Positions 36,894 through 46,282 of a stretch of DNA of 64,000 nucleotides are shown piece by piece. The first letter of the stretch is position 1. Every line of letters begins with the position of its first letter. The position numbers and the translations under genes were made by a program. The DNA comes from Nitrosopumilus sp. (GTDB lineage Archaea; Thermoproteota; Nitrososphaeria; Nitrososphaerales; Nitrosopumilaceae), in NCBI GenBank assembly GCA_029862745.1, contig JAOTWS010000004.1, forward strand, positions 167,535 to 231,534, in the 5' to 3' direction. Below the pieces are notes generated by a model. That model worked only from the letters and a program-made list of their open reading frames with translations. It ran no database searches and was not told the origin of the DNA.

Positions 36894-37867
36894 AGTTTTT
36901 TACTCCTAATTTCTTGGACTTGTTTTACCATATTAAAAGATGTTATTCCATGTCTTTCTAGAAGTAAGTGAATTTCATCATCTCTAGCAGATTCTCCAAA
37001 CATATCTTGTACTCCAATTCTCCTAATAGGTACAGGATACGATTCAGAAACAGATTCTGCTACAGCAGATCCCATTCCACCAATAATATTATGCTCTTCA
37101 GTAGTGACAATACAGCCAGTTTCCCTTGCTGCTTTTTCCAAAATGCCATGATCAAGGGGTTTTATTGAAAAAATATCTAAAACCCTACAAGAAATTCCTT
37201 CTTGTTGTAATGATTCAGCTGCTTCCAAAGCCATCCTAACGGTAATTCCACATGCTGCAATAGTGCAATCAGAGCCATCTCTTAGAGTAATTCCCTTGCC
37301 AATTTGAAAATCTTGAGATTCAGAATGAATCAAAGGGGTTTTTGATCTTGCCATTCTCATATAAAATGGACCGTATTCTCTTGCCATCAACTGAATTAAT
37401 TTTGAAACTGCAACAGTATCAGCAGGAATAAAAACGTGAAAATTTGGAATTACTCTCATTATTGCAATATCTTCAATTTGTTGATGTGAGCCACCGTCAG
37501 GACCAACAGACAAACCACCATGAGATACAACTAATTTAACATTAAGACCTTTTCTGCCACCAGGGAGAGATGGGTAAGCAACATTATTTCGAATTTGATC
37601 AACTGCTCTTCCAGGCAGAAATATAGCATAAGTGCTAGCAAATGGAATCTTTCCAGAAATTGCCAATCCAGATGAAATTGTAACGAGATTTCCTTCGGCA
37701 ATTCCTACATTAAAAAATCTTTCTGGAAATATTTTACCAAATTCAGAAGTTTTTAGTGAATCAGTTGTATCTGCACCTAAAACAACGATATTTGGATCTT
37801 CTTTTCCAGCTTGAATCAAAGATTTTGAATATGCTGAACGCATGTCAGTCATTATTGGTTCATTCAA
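36890..37867 (-). CDS. Transketolase, C-terminal (pyrimidine-binding) subunit
   Basis: The 325-residue subunit carries the pyrimidine-binding and C-terminal domains of transketolase. Markers are NVGIAEGNLVTISSGLA near 52 (catalytic Glu), STYAIFLPGRAVDQIR and GGLSVGPDGGSHQQIEDIA, then EEHNIIGGMGSAVAE. It pairs with the N-terminal subunit encoded immediately upstream, with a 4-base overlap at 37864-37867. Split transketolase is common in archaea. Confidence 0.93.
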   Translation of the reverse strand: MNEPIMTDMRSAYSKSLIQAGKEDPNIVVLGADTTDSLKTSEFGKIFPERFFNVGIAEGNLVTISSGLAISGKIPFASTYAIFLPGRAVDQIRNNVAYPSLPGGRKGLNVKLVVSHGGLSVGPDGGSHQQIEDIAIMRVIPNFHVFIPADTVAVSKLIQLMAREYGPFYMRMARSKTPLIHSESQDFQIGKGITLRDGSDCTIAACGITVRMALEAAESLQQEGISCRVLDIFSIKPLDHGILEKAARETGCIVTTEEHNIIGGMGSAVAESVSESYPVPIRRIGVQDMFGESARDDEIHLLLERHGITSFNMVKQVQEIRSKKL

Positions 37868-39531
37868 AGGTATCCTCCATCTAGCGCAATTTTTTTAATT
37901 TGTTCTTGTTTTTCTCCTATGACATGTAACTCAATCCATTTGTTTACCAAGTCCTTTCCTCCTAACTCATGACATTTATCAAGTAGAAGACATCTTCTAG
38001 AATGTACAACTTCATTCCTAAAATCCCTGATTGCAGCATGTACGTCCTGCTGTCCAATTATAGCTCCACCACCAACAAATACACGCGCTCCATCTCTAAA
38101 AATAGAACCAATATTTCCAAGATTTACTCCACCGTCAGCTTCAATATAACCCGAAAAATTGTGTTCTTTTAAGATAGAACTCAACCTTGCCATTTTTGCA
38201 TGTGTTTCTTCAATGTATTTTTGACCAGATTTTCCAGGCACCACTGACATGACAATAAGTTGATCAATAGAATGTAGAAAGTTGTATGACCATTCAGGCA
38301 ATTCAGTATCAGGATTAATTGCAAGTCCGACACCAACTTGATCTTGTTTCAATAGATCATGAATCTCTCCAAAACTGGATTCGTCAGTAACTTCTGCATG
38401 AACTGTTATAATATCACTTCCAGCATCGATGTAATCTCTAACATGTTTTACGGGTTCGCTAATCATTAAATGAGAATCAAATGGAATAACAGTGAGAGGT
38501 CGTAGTTCTTTGATTTTATTATGGTCAAAAGTTTTTGTAGGGACAAATTTGCCATCCATCACATCAAGATGAATATAATCAGATCTGCCAGATACACATC
38601 TTTTAATTTCATTTTGTAAATTTGACATATCTCCTGCAATAATAGAGGGCGCAATCATAAATTGAGAATCTAACTCAAGATTAATCACAGGAACAATATC
38701 AGAATCAGGGGATTTACCATGCCATTGTGGATTATTTTCCATATGTTCAATTGATTTTCCCTTTAGGGTTCTAGAGACAATAATTGTGGGTACACCTTGT
38801 GTTGCATTAGCTTTTGCAAGTGCTGCATCAATTTGTTCAATTCTATGTCCATCAATTTCAATTACATTCCAACCAAATGATCTCCATTTATCACCAGTCT
38901 TCCAACGTGATGCATCTCTCCACATTTCAGAAAAATTATCACCTTCTAATTGTTCATCAAGAGGCATTATTTTTTCAGTGTAGGAATCTTGTTGAATAAA
39001 ATTCCTATCAAGAAAAACAGTGAGGTTATCAACTTTGTATTTTGCAGCCGTCATAGCAGCTTCCCAAATCTGACCTTCATCAGATTCGCCATCACCAATA
39101 ATTGTATAAACACGATATTGTTTGGAATCAATTTTTGCTGCAAGCGCCATTCCAATAGAATAAGATAGTCCAGTACCTAAAGAACCTCCACAAAACTCTA
39201 CACCAGGACATTTTAGATCTGGATGCCCCTGTAACCTACTTCCAAACTTTCGCAGTGTTCTGACTTCAGATTCTGAAAAATATCCTGCAACAGCCAGATT
39301 GGAATACAAACCTGGAGCAGCATGACCTTTAGATAGAACTAAACGATCGCGATCTTCCCATTGAGGGTTTTTAGGATTAAAGTTAAGATATTTGTTATAT
39401 AGGCACCCAAGAATTTCTGCCATAGAAAAAGAACCTCCAGGATGACCAGAACCAGCCGAATCAATTGACTCTATTACCAGTTTTCTTGCTCTAAGAACAT
39501 TCTTTTTAGTGAGATAGTAATTAAGACCCAT
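37864..39531 (-). CDS. Transketolase N-terminal subunit fused to ribulose-phosphate 3-epimerase
   Basis: One 555-residue frame. Residues 1-275 are the thiamine-diphosphate-binding transketolase subunit (GSGHPGGSFSMAEILG, VLSKGHAAPGLYSNLA, GDGESDEGQIWEA). Residues 285-500 are a complete ribulose-5-phosphate 3-epimerase (IAPSIIAGDMSNLQNEI, YIHLDVMDGKFVPTKTF, FDSHLMISEP, SVVPGKSGQKYIEE, IEADGGVN). A helical tail of about 50 residues follows. Both act in the non-oxidative pentose phosphate pathway, so the fusion links epimerase product to transketolase. No internal stop or start suggests two products. Confidence 0.92.
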   Translation of the reverse strand: MGLNYYLTKKNVLRARKLVIESIDSAGSGHPGGSFSMAEILGCLYNKYLNFNPKNPQWEDRDRLVLSKGHAAPGLYSNLAVAGYFSESEVRTLRKFGSRLQGHPDLKCPGVEFCGGSLGTGLSYSIGMALAAKIDSKQYRVYTIIGDGESDEGQIWEAAMTAAKYKVDNLTVFLDRNFIQQDSYTEKIMPLDEQLEGDNFSEMWRDASRWKTGDKWRSFGWNVIEIDGHRIEQIDAALAKANATQGVPTIIVSRTLKGKSIEHMENNPQWHGKSPDSDIVPVINLELDSQFMIAPSIIAGDMSNLQNEIKRCVSGRSDYIHLDVMDGKFVPTKTFDHNKIKELRPLTVIPFDSHLMISEPVKHVRDYIDAGSDIITVHAEVTDESSFGEIHDLLKQDQVGVGLAINPDTELPEWSYNFLHSIDQLIVMSVVPGKSGQKYIEETHAKMARLSSILKEHNFSGYIEADGGVNLGNIGSIFRDGARVFVGGGAIIGQQDVHAAIRDFRNEVVHSRRCLLLDKCHELGGKDLVNKWIELHVIGEKQEQIKKIALDGGYL

Positions 39532-39856
39532 CTAAAATATTGTTAAGATGAAGTAAATATCTACTTTTGTAAAATTTTAGTTTGATCGTAATTAAGTGAG
39601 AACGCGGAAATTAAAGAAAATACTCCAACATGTTATATTAATAGTCAGGTTATTTGTGTACAAAATTTGCAAAATTAATTATTTTTTTGCCAGAAGTAAA
39701 ATTTCAAGAATGGAAAAGCAAAATTAATTCCAGTCATGAAATCAATTTCACCGAAATAAAGAATCACCAGTTTTTGTAAGATCATCTAGTTTACTAACAA
39801 TTAACAGCAGTCCTTTAAAGTAAATCTAAATAATACTTGAAAAAGTAGGCATTCAT
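39532..39856. other. Intergenic stretch, no gene seen (325 bp)
   Basis: AT-rich spacer between the divergent transketolase operon and leucyl aminopeptidase. It presumably holds both promoters. Inspection of both strands shows no convincing frame, tRNA or repeat. Confidence 0.5.
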
Positions 39857-41326
39857 ATGAGAATTAGAATTGAGAGTTCAAAAAAGAAAACTAGCCTTCT
39901 TTGTGGATTTGTGTTAGAAAATTCAACCACAGTTTTAGGATTGGAAAAGTTCGATGCTAAAAAATCCTCAATCATAGATCAAACTGTAAAAGATATGAAA
40001 GGAAAATTAGGAGCATTAAGCATAATTCCTTGTTCAGAAAAAGATTCAATTCAAAGAATTCTGCTTGCAGGGTTGGGTGAAAAGGGCAATATGACAAAAG
40101 ATACCATCAGATCAGTGTCTGGAAAAATTGCTCAAAAAGCAAGAGAGTTAAAATTAAAAGAGTTTACTATAATTGCACCTCCAAGTTTTGTGGAAGATAC
40201 AATTTTGTCAGTTTCTCAGATTGTAGAAGGATCAAAAATGGGATTATACAAATTTGATAATTTCAAATCAGAAAAATTAGATGATTCTCCAGATTTGACA
40301 ATTATTGTTTCTAAATCAGATAAAATTTCAAAGGCTATCAAAAATGCCGAGATTATTGCAGATGGTGCAATATTTACAAAAAGTATTGCAAATTTACCTC
40401 CAAACAAATGTACACCTACTACACTAGCAAATTTTGCAAAAACAATTTCTAAAAATAATAAGTTAAAATGCAAAGTTATTTCTGAACCCGAACTAAAAAA
40501 GAGAGGTTTTTGTGGAATATCCGCAGTTGGTCAAGGAAGTAAAAACCAACCAAAACTAATTGTTTTAGAATATAATAACGGATCAAGAAATGAAAGACCC
40601 ATAGTTCTAGTAGGAAAGGCAGTAACATTTGACACAGGTGGTATATCATTAAAACCAGGAGACAAAATGGATGAAATGAAATTTGATAAATGTGGTGGAT
40701 GTACAGTTCTTGGAATTATGAAAGCAGTATCAGAGTTAAAACTACCAATCAATGTTGTAGGAATTATTCCTTCTGTTGAAAATATGCCTGGTGGTGAATC
40801 ATACAGACCTGGCGATATTATAAAATTGTATAGTGGAAAAACTGCAGAAATTCTAAATACAGATGCAGAAGGTAGATTGATTTTAGCTGATGCATTATCA
40901 TATGGAGAAAAAACTTATTCACCAAAAACAATAATTGATTTTGCTACATTGACAGGTGCATGTATAGTTGCATTAGGTACCAATGTGGCCGGAATGGTAT
41001 CAAATAACGAAAAACTAACAAAGAAGATCTATGACGCTTCCAGCAGAACCACAGAAGAGGTTTGGGAACTTCCATTAAATCAAGATTACATGGATATGAT
41101 AAAATCAGAAGTCGCAGATATGAAAAATGTCGGAATAGGCAGAGCTGCTGGAACCATCACGGCTGCAGCTTTTTTGAGGAATGCCATTAAAGATACACCG
41201 TGGGTTCACTTAGATATTGCAGGAGTTGCGTGGACACAGACAGGTACAAAAGAAAAATCGTATAATCCAAAGGGTGCAACAGGTTTTGGAGTAAGATTGA
41301 TTTTAGATTATTTACAAAATCTGTAA
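39857..41326 (+). CDS. pepA: Leucyl aminopeptidase (M17 family)
   Basis: The 489-residue enzyme has an N-terminal macro-like domain and the M17 catalytic domain with VGKAVTFDTGGISLKPG near 250, KFDKCGGCTVLG (metal Asp/Lys region), NTDAEGRLILADAL near 333 and TLTGACIVALG. It removes N-terminal residues from peptides, in the cytoplasm, as a hexamer in relatives. The ATG start gives a full-length product. A small zinc-finger gene lies convergent, 2 bp past its stop. Confidence 0.94.
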   Translation: MRIRIESSKKKTSLLCGFVLENSTTVLGLEKFDAKKSSIIDQTVKDMKGKLGALSIIPCSEKDSIQRILLAGLGEKGNMTKDTIRSVSGKIAQKARELKLKEFTIIAPPSFVEDTILSVSQIVEGSKMGLYKFDNFKSEKLDDSPDLTIIVSKSDKISKAIKNAEIIADGAIFTKSIANLPPNKCTPTTLANFAKTISKNNKLKCKVISEPELKKRGFCGISAVGQGSKNQPKLIVLEYNNGSRNERPIVLVGKAVTFDTGGISLKPGDKMDEMKFDKCGGCTVLGIMKAVSELKLPINVVGIIPSVENMPGGESYRPGDIIKLYSGKTAEILNTDAEGRLILADALSYGEKTYSPKTIIDFATLTGACIVALGTNVAGMVSNNEKLTKKIYDASSRTTEEVWELPLNQDYMDMIKSEVADMKNVGIGRAAGTITAAAFLRNAIKDTPWVHLDIAGVAWTQTGTKEKSYNPKGATGFGVRLILDYLQNL

Positions 41327-41328
41327 AA

Positions 41329-41457
41329 TCAGTATCCTCTACTATTTCTATCAGGTGTACCGACATTTGGATTTCTAAAACCATGCTTCTCCATCATATG
41401 GTTAAGAAATCTAATATCATCAGAAAAAGATTCTCCACATACAGAACAATTTGCCAT
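41329..41457 (-). CDS. C2H2-like zinc-finger microprotein, 42 residues
   Basis: ATG at 41457 opens MANCSVCGESFSDDIRFLN, followed by HMMEKHGF; ligands are C4, C7, H20 and H25, i.e. C-x2-C-x12-H-x4-H, a classic single zinc finger. The basic Asn/Arg tail NSRGY ends it. Such single-finger proteins are frequent in archaea and are thought to bind DNA or RNA. It ends two bases after the pepA stop, on the opposite strand. Confidence 0.75.
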   Translation of the reverse strand: MANCSVCGESFSDDIRFLNHMMEKHGFRNPNVGTPDRNSRGY

Positions 41458-41515
41458 TGAAATCACATCAATTTGGTTTACTGGATATTAAAAGATTGAT
41501 TGAAAAGTAGAAGAT

Positions 41516-41629
41516 GCCAGCACTGCTGCTTCCCAAGAGCTCTCGCATCTTAGTAGCACAACAGCGACGTCAGGTTTGACTTCCAAGTTCGGAAAGGGAT
41601 TGGGTCGCACCCTAACGCTATGGCCGGCT
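41516..41629 (-). rRNA. 5S ribosomal RNA
   Basis: The minus strand shows the 5S signature CCGAACTTGGAAGTCAAACC in loop B/C and GCGAGAGCTCTTGGGAAGC in the D/E arm. The ends GCCGGC and GCTGGC pair as helix I. No 16S or 23S gene is near, so the 5S gene is unlinked from the main rRNA operon, as in other thaumarchaea. End positions are approximate by a few bases. Confidence 0.92.
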
Positions 41630-41708
41630 TGATAGATCTTCACAAATTCTCATCTATTAACGTAACGCCAGATTTGAAAGTGTTCAAAATAGGTATAAAG
41701 CAAAGGAA

Positions 41709-43511
41709 ATGCCGGATTACAACATGACACATAGAGTTGCAGTTTTGGATCAGGATCTTTGTCAACCAAAGAAATGTGGTTTAGAGTGCATAAAATATTG
41801 TCCAGTTAATAAATCGGGAGCTGAATGTATTATTCTAAACGAAGAGTCAAAAAAGGCTCAGATTGATGAAGATATCTGTAATGGGTGTGGAATATGTGTC
41901 AAAGTATGTCCATTTGATGCAATCACAATTGTGAATCTAGCTAGCGAGTTAGCTACAGATAAAATTCATCAATATGGAGTAAACTCATTTCGATTATACA
42001 AGTTACCAACTCCAAAAAAAGGAGAGGTTGTAGGATTACTAGGAAGGAATGGAATGGGTAAAAGTACAGTAGTCAACATATTATCAGGTAATTTAAAACC
42101 GAATCTAGGCAGATATGAAAATCCTCCAGAATGGGATGAGATTTTAAAACATTATAGTGGTACAGAACTAAAACAGCATTTTGATAAAATTCAACAAAAA
42201 CAAATTCGTGCATCGATTAAACCTCAACAAGTACATCATATTGCAGAAGCATTTGAAGGAACAGGAAAAGAACTTCTTGACAGGTATGATGAAAGAGGAG
42301 TTTCAAGAGAGCTAATCAAAGAATTAGGATTAGAAAATTCATTAGAACACAGTTTAAAGGAATTAAGTGGAGGAGAGTTACAAAGAATTGCAGTTGCTGC
42401 TGCTGCATCTAAAGATGCAGAATTTTACTTTTTTGATGAACCATCTTCATATAATGATGTTTTTCAAAGAACTGGAGTTGCTCGTGTAATTCAAAATCTG
42501 GCAAGTATTGGAAAAAGCGTAATGGTGGTAGAGCATGATCTAACATTACTTGATTTTCTTAGTGACTATATCGAAGTATTATATGGAGAACCAGCAGCAT
42601 ATGGAATTGTTTCAACTATTCTATCTACAAAGATTGGGATTAATGTATTTCTTGACGGTTATTTACCAAATGAAAATGTTAGATTTAGAGACAAAAAATT
42701 TTCTTTTGATGTATCATCATCAACTACCGATATATTTGAAGAAGGAAGTACAATTGTCACATATCCAAAATTAGTAAAAGAATATCCCACATTTTCAGTT
42801 ACAATTGAGCCTGGTCAAGTAAGAAAAGGCGAAGTTGTAGGAATAATGGGTGCAAATGCTCTAGGTAAAACAACAATGATGAAAATGATTGCAGGAGTTG
42901 AAAAACCAAATGTGGGGAGTATCGATAAAAAAATAAAGATAGCATACAAACCACAATATCTTCAAAACGATATTGATGTAGAAGTCATATCAGTATTAGA
43001 CAAAGCAAATGGCAATCAAGTTGAAGGGAGTATGGAAGAAGAACAAATACTTGAACCATTAAAAATTAAAAAATTATACAACAAATCTATTAAGAATCTT
43101 TCAGGAGGTGAATTGCAAAAGATTGCAGTTGCATCATGTCTTTTGCAAAAAGTAGATTTGTATGCATTAGATGAGCCATCAGCATTTTTAGATGTAGAAG
43201 ATAGAATTGCAGTTGCAAAATTTATACAGAAATTTGTTCGTTCCTTTGGAAAATCTGCAATTATTATTGATCATGATTTACAGTTAATGGATTTAGTATC
43301 AGATACAATGGTGATTTTTGAGGGGGAATCAGGAGTGACAGGTAAAGCTACATCACCAATGCGAAAAGCTGATGCCATGAACAGATTCCTAAAATCTCTG
43401 GACATTTCATTTAGAAGAGATGAGAGAAGTCTAAGACCACGTGTAAATAAATTAAAAAGTAGATTAGATAAGGATCAAAAAACATCTGGTAACTTCTATT
43501 ACAAGCATTGA
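41709..43511 (+). CDS. ABCE1/Rli1 ribosome recycling ATPase
   Basis: The 600-residue protein splits ribosomes after termination. The N-terminal [4Fe-4S] ligands are KKCGLECIKYCPV and ICNGCGICVKVCPF. The first ATPase has GLLGRNGMGKST near 110 and LSGGELQRIAVAAA; the second has GIMGANALGKTT near 380 and LSGGELQKIAVASC, with EPS-type Walker B segments in each. Full length. It overlaps the Trm5-like gene by 4 bases. Confidence 0.96.
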   Translation: MPDYNMTHRVAVLDQDLCQPKKCGLECIKYCPVNKSGAECIILNEESKKAQIDEDICNGCGICVKVCPFDAITIVNLASELATDKIHQYGVNSFRLYKLPTPKKGEVVGLLGRNGMGKSTVVNILSGNLKPNLGRYENPPEWDEILKHYSGTELKQHFDKIQQKQIRASIKPQQVHHIAEAFEGTGKELLDRYDERGVSRELIKELGLENSLEHSLKELSGGELQRIAVAAAASKDAEFYFFDEPSSYNDVFQRTGVARVIQNLASIGKSVMVVEHDLTLLDFLSDYIEVLYGEPAAYGIVSTILSTKIGINVFLDGYLPNENVRFRDKKFSFDVSSSTTDIFEEGSTIVTYPKLVKEYPTFSVTIEPGQVRKGEVVGIMGANALGKTTMMKMIAGVEKPNVGSIDKKIKIAYKPQYLQNDIDVEVISVLDKANGNQVEGSMEEEQILEPLKIKKLYNKSIKNLSGGELQKIAVASCLLQKVDLYALDEPSAFLDVEDRIAVAKFIQKFVRSFGKSAIIIDHDLQLMDLVSDTMVIFEGESGVTGKATSPMRKADAMNRFLKSLDISFRRDERSLRPRVNKLKSRLDKDQKTSGNFYYKH

Positions 43512-44344
43512 CTAGAATGTTAAAAAAAGCACTAGAAAATGTGCTTACAGCAAAAGAAAGTGATGAGTTAATTTCATCATTTGATCAGATCGGAGATATA
43601 ATCATCTTAAGAATTCCAGATGCTCTATCTTCAAAGAAAAAAATCATTGGAGAGACATTGTTAAATGAAGTAAAAATAGCTAGGAGTGTATTTTATCAGG
43701 CGTCTGCTGTAGAAGGTGATTTTAGAACCAGAGATCTAGAAATTCTTGCAGGAGAAGACAATACAGAGACAGAATACAAAGAATTTGGCTGTAAATTCAT
43801 AGTAGATGTAGAAAATGCATTTTTTTCACCTAGGCTGTCAACAGAGAGAGAAAGAATTGCAAATTTAATTCAAGATGGGGAGGTGGTAACCAACATGTTT
43901 GCAGGAATTGGAATGTTTTCCATCATGGCTGCTAAAAAGAAAAAATGTACAGTTTACAGCCTAGATATCAATCCAGTTGCCTCAAAGCTATGTGAGAAAA
44001 ATATTGCAATAAACAAACTTACTGGAAAAGTAATTTCCATAAATGGTGATGCATCTAAAATAATTAATGAACAATTAATTAATAAATCAGATAGAACGTT
44101 AATGTTGTTACCTGAAAAATCTGATGAGTTTTTAGAATCAGCAATCAATGCAACCAAAGATAATGGAACCATTCATTATTATTCACATATTCATGCAGAT
44201 AAAAAATCAGATGCAGGAAAACTTTCAGAAGAACATTATCTTCAGGTTACACCAGTAAAATCAGAAATTCTAGATTCAAAAATAGTCAGACCTGTAGGTC
44301 CAAGATATTATCAAACTGTTGTAGATGTAAGAATTTCTAAATAA
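43508..44344 (+). CDS. Trm5-family tRNA methyltransferase
   Basis: The 278-residue protein carries the Trm5/Taw2 core: ILRIPDALSSKKKIIGE near 28, NAFFSPRLSTERERIANLI near 110, SAM-binding VVTNMFAGIGMFSIMAAKK near 130 and YSLDINPVASKLCEKNI near 155. The Trm5 role is 1-methylation of G37 in tRNA; a related family, Taw2, transfers an aminocarboxypropyl group for wyosine. The NPPY-type catalytic motif is not evident (the expected place reads LLPEKSDE), so which reaction it performs is open. The start is TTG at 43508, overlapping ABCE1. Confidence 0.8.
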   Translation: MTRMLKKALENVLTAKESDELISSFDQIGDIIILRIPDALSSKKKIIGETLLNEVKIARSVFYQASAVEGDFRTRDLEILAGEDNTETEYKEFGCKFIVDVENAFFSPRLSTERERIANLIQDGEVVTNMFAGIGMFSIMAAKKKKCTVYSLDINPVASKLCEKNIAINKLTGKVISINGDASKIINEQLINKSDRTLMLLPEKSDEFLESAINATKDNGTIHYYSHIHADKKSDAGKLSEEHYLQVTPVKSEILDSKIVRPVGPRYYQTVVDVRISK

Positions 44345-44563
44345 TTAATCTTCTGATGTAATTGATGCAGAGGATGGTTTTGTTGTTGCCATAACATATC
44401 CAATCCATGCTATAACACCTAAAATACCTCCAGCAATCATCAATATTGATAATTGTAAAACAATTGGACTCCACTCAGATAACATTAACAAATATGCATA
44501 GAGAAAGAAACCTCCAATACAGAACACAAAAATGGTAATACCAATTCCTTTTCGCTTGTCCAC
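44345..44563 (-). CDS. Small membrane protein with two TM helices
   Basis: The 72-residue protein has helices at about 8-28 and 36-58, with a basic start (MDKRKG) and a polar, acidic C-terminus (SASITSED). The function is unknown. It abuts the convergent Trm5-like gene. Confidence 0.6.
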   Translation of the reverse strand: MDKRKGIGITIFVFCIGGFFLYAYLLMLSEWSPIVLQLSILMIAGGILGVIAWIGYVMATTKPSSASITSED

Positions 44564-44600
44564 AAAAAATAATTTTTTGTGAGTTATTTATTGGTTTGAA

Positions 44601-45098
44601 TTAATTTAATTCAATTGCCATAAGATATGCATCTTCACCATCACGGTAGTATGCGTTTAATTGTTGCCTTATTACAAATCCTAATTTCTCATACAATCTT
44701 ACAGCATCATTATTACTACATCTAACTTCCAAGTAAAATTCATCACATTTTTTTAATTTGACACCTTTGATTGATTCTTCAACAAGTGCTTGTCCAATAC
44801 CTTTTCTTCTGTATTCATCAAGAACAGCTATTGAAACAACATGACCTTTTTTGACAAAACCCAATTTCTTAAAATTTGAAAAACCGTATTCGGTTTTACA
44901 CATAATATATCCAACAAGTTTTCCTCCAATCTCTGCTACTATAAAGGCCTCAGGAAGTTCTGTCAATAAACTCTCATAGAAATAATCAGAATAGTGTTCA
45001 GGAAGAGTTTTCAGATTGATCTCCATTACAGAAATCAGATCGCTTGGTCCTGCTCTACTAATACTACAGTCACCTAATTGTCTGAGAATAACTTGCAT
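44601..45098 (-). CDS. rimI: RimI-type N-terminal acetyltransferase
   Basis: The 165-residue GNAT enzyme is like archaeal Ard1/NatA-type acetyltransferases: VVSIAVLDEYRRKGIGQALVE near 85 binds acetyl-CoA, and CDEFYLEVRCSNNDAVRLYEKLGF near 115 is the family signature. It probably acetylates N-termini of nascent proteins. Confidence 0.88.
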   Translation of the reverse strand: MQVILRQLGDCSISRAGPSDLISVMEINLKTLPEHYSDYFYESLLTELPEAFIVAEIGGKLVGYIMCKTEYGFSNFKKLGFVKKGHVVSIAVLDEYRRKGIGQALVEESIKGVKLKKCDEFYLEVRCSNNDAVRLYEKLGFVIRQQLNAYYRDGEDAYLMAIELN

Positions 45099-45172
45099 GA
45101 TTTTCTATAGAATTATTAATATTTAATTTTAAACCAAAAGACCATTTAATGGAAAGACGATAATCCAAAACA

Positions 45173-46282
45173 ATGGTAGAGTATACGCAGGAAGAAGTTA
45201 TTTCATTAGTAAATTCCATTTTTGAAGTAAGTGATATTAATAAAACAGAATTTTCACTAGAGTTTAAAATAGAAAATTTAGAATTTAAGTCAAAATTTGA
45301 AGATTTGGCAAGAAAGTTAGAAAATATGAGTTACGCATGTAAATTAGAAGAAGGTAATGATGGCATCAAACACGTAATTATTCAGAAATTTTCTCCAAAA
45401 GTGCAAAGAAAATGGATGAGCACAGCGTGGACTCCCAGAATTTTGTTTGCAGTTGTAGTCTCATTTGTAATGATTGATGGATACTATAGAACATCTGGAA
45501 CAAATTCAATAGTTCAGATCGGGGATCCTTTAGAAATGGCAGGAGTCTACACGTTATCATTATTAGGAATTTTAGGAATTCATGAACTTGGCCACATTGT
45601 TGCTGCCAAATTACATGGATTAAAAACAACTTGGCCATACTTTATTCCAGGATTGCCAGTAATAGGAATCCCAACATTTGGTGCATTTATTCAATCAAAA
45701 GGATTAACCATTAATCGAGAAATTTTATTTGATGTTGCCATTGCAGGACCTATTGCTGGATTAGCAATTGCAATAATAGTTTCGATTTACGGAGCATATA
45801 CAGCACCAGTTTTAGATCAAGATATTGCAGCAGGATTATTTGCAGATTCAAGACTGATAGAATGGGAGCAGGGAGAACCATTGTTAATGTCTGCCAGTTT
45901 AGCCCTGTTTGGGAAAGGTGGAACAGGAAACGAGGTGATTATGACTCCGGTAATGTTTGCAGCATGGATTGGATTTTTAATTACATTTTTGAATTTACTT
46001 CCAGCTTGGCAATTAGATGGTGGACATATGGCAAGAACACTTCTTGGAGTAAAGCTTCACAGATATGCAACTTTTGGAAGTATGGCGATTCTTGTTTTGT
46101 TAAATTATTGGTTAATGGCGTTTTTAATTTTGATCCTGAGTTCAAGAAATCCCGGTGCAACACCATTAGATGATGTATCACCACTTACAAGAAATAGAAA
46201 AATAGCATATATTGGAATCATAGGATTAGCAATTTTGTGTGCCCCGTTACCATCAGACTTTTTACCTGGTCTTTTACCTTAA
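45173..46282 (+). CDS. Site-2 protease family (M50) membrane metalloprotease
   Basis: The 369-residue polytopic protein has the HExxH motif LGIHELGHIVAAKLHG near 140 and the third ligand in LLPAWQLDGGHMART near 282. A soluble N-terminal domain of about 80 residues precedes the first helix. Family members cut transmembrane segments of regulators. Its last bases overlap the convergent LarA-like gene by 9. Confidence 0.88.
   Translation: MVEYTQEEVISLVNSIFEVSDINKTEFSLEFKIENLEFKSKFEDLARKLENMSYACKLEEGNDGIKHVIIQKFSPKVQRKWMSTAWTPRILFAVVVSFVMIDGYYRTSGTNSIVQIGDPLEMAGVYTLSLLGILGIHELGHIVAAKLHGLKTTWPYFIPGLPVIGIPTFGAFIQSKGLTINREILFDVAIAGPIAGLAIAIIVSIYGAYTAPVLDQDIAAGLFADSRLIEWEQGEPLLMSASLALFGKGGTGNEVIMTPVMFAAWIGFLITFLNLLPAWQLDGGHMARTLLGVKLHRYATFGSMAILVLLNYWLMAFLILILSSRNPGATPLDDVSPLTRNRKIAYIGIIGLAILCAPLPSDFLPGLLP

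Noticed and set aside
43508..44344. Assignment of this methyltransferase specifically as Trm5 or Taw2
   Set aside because: The catalytic NPPY-type motif is not evident, so the specific reaction was left open.
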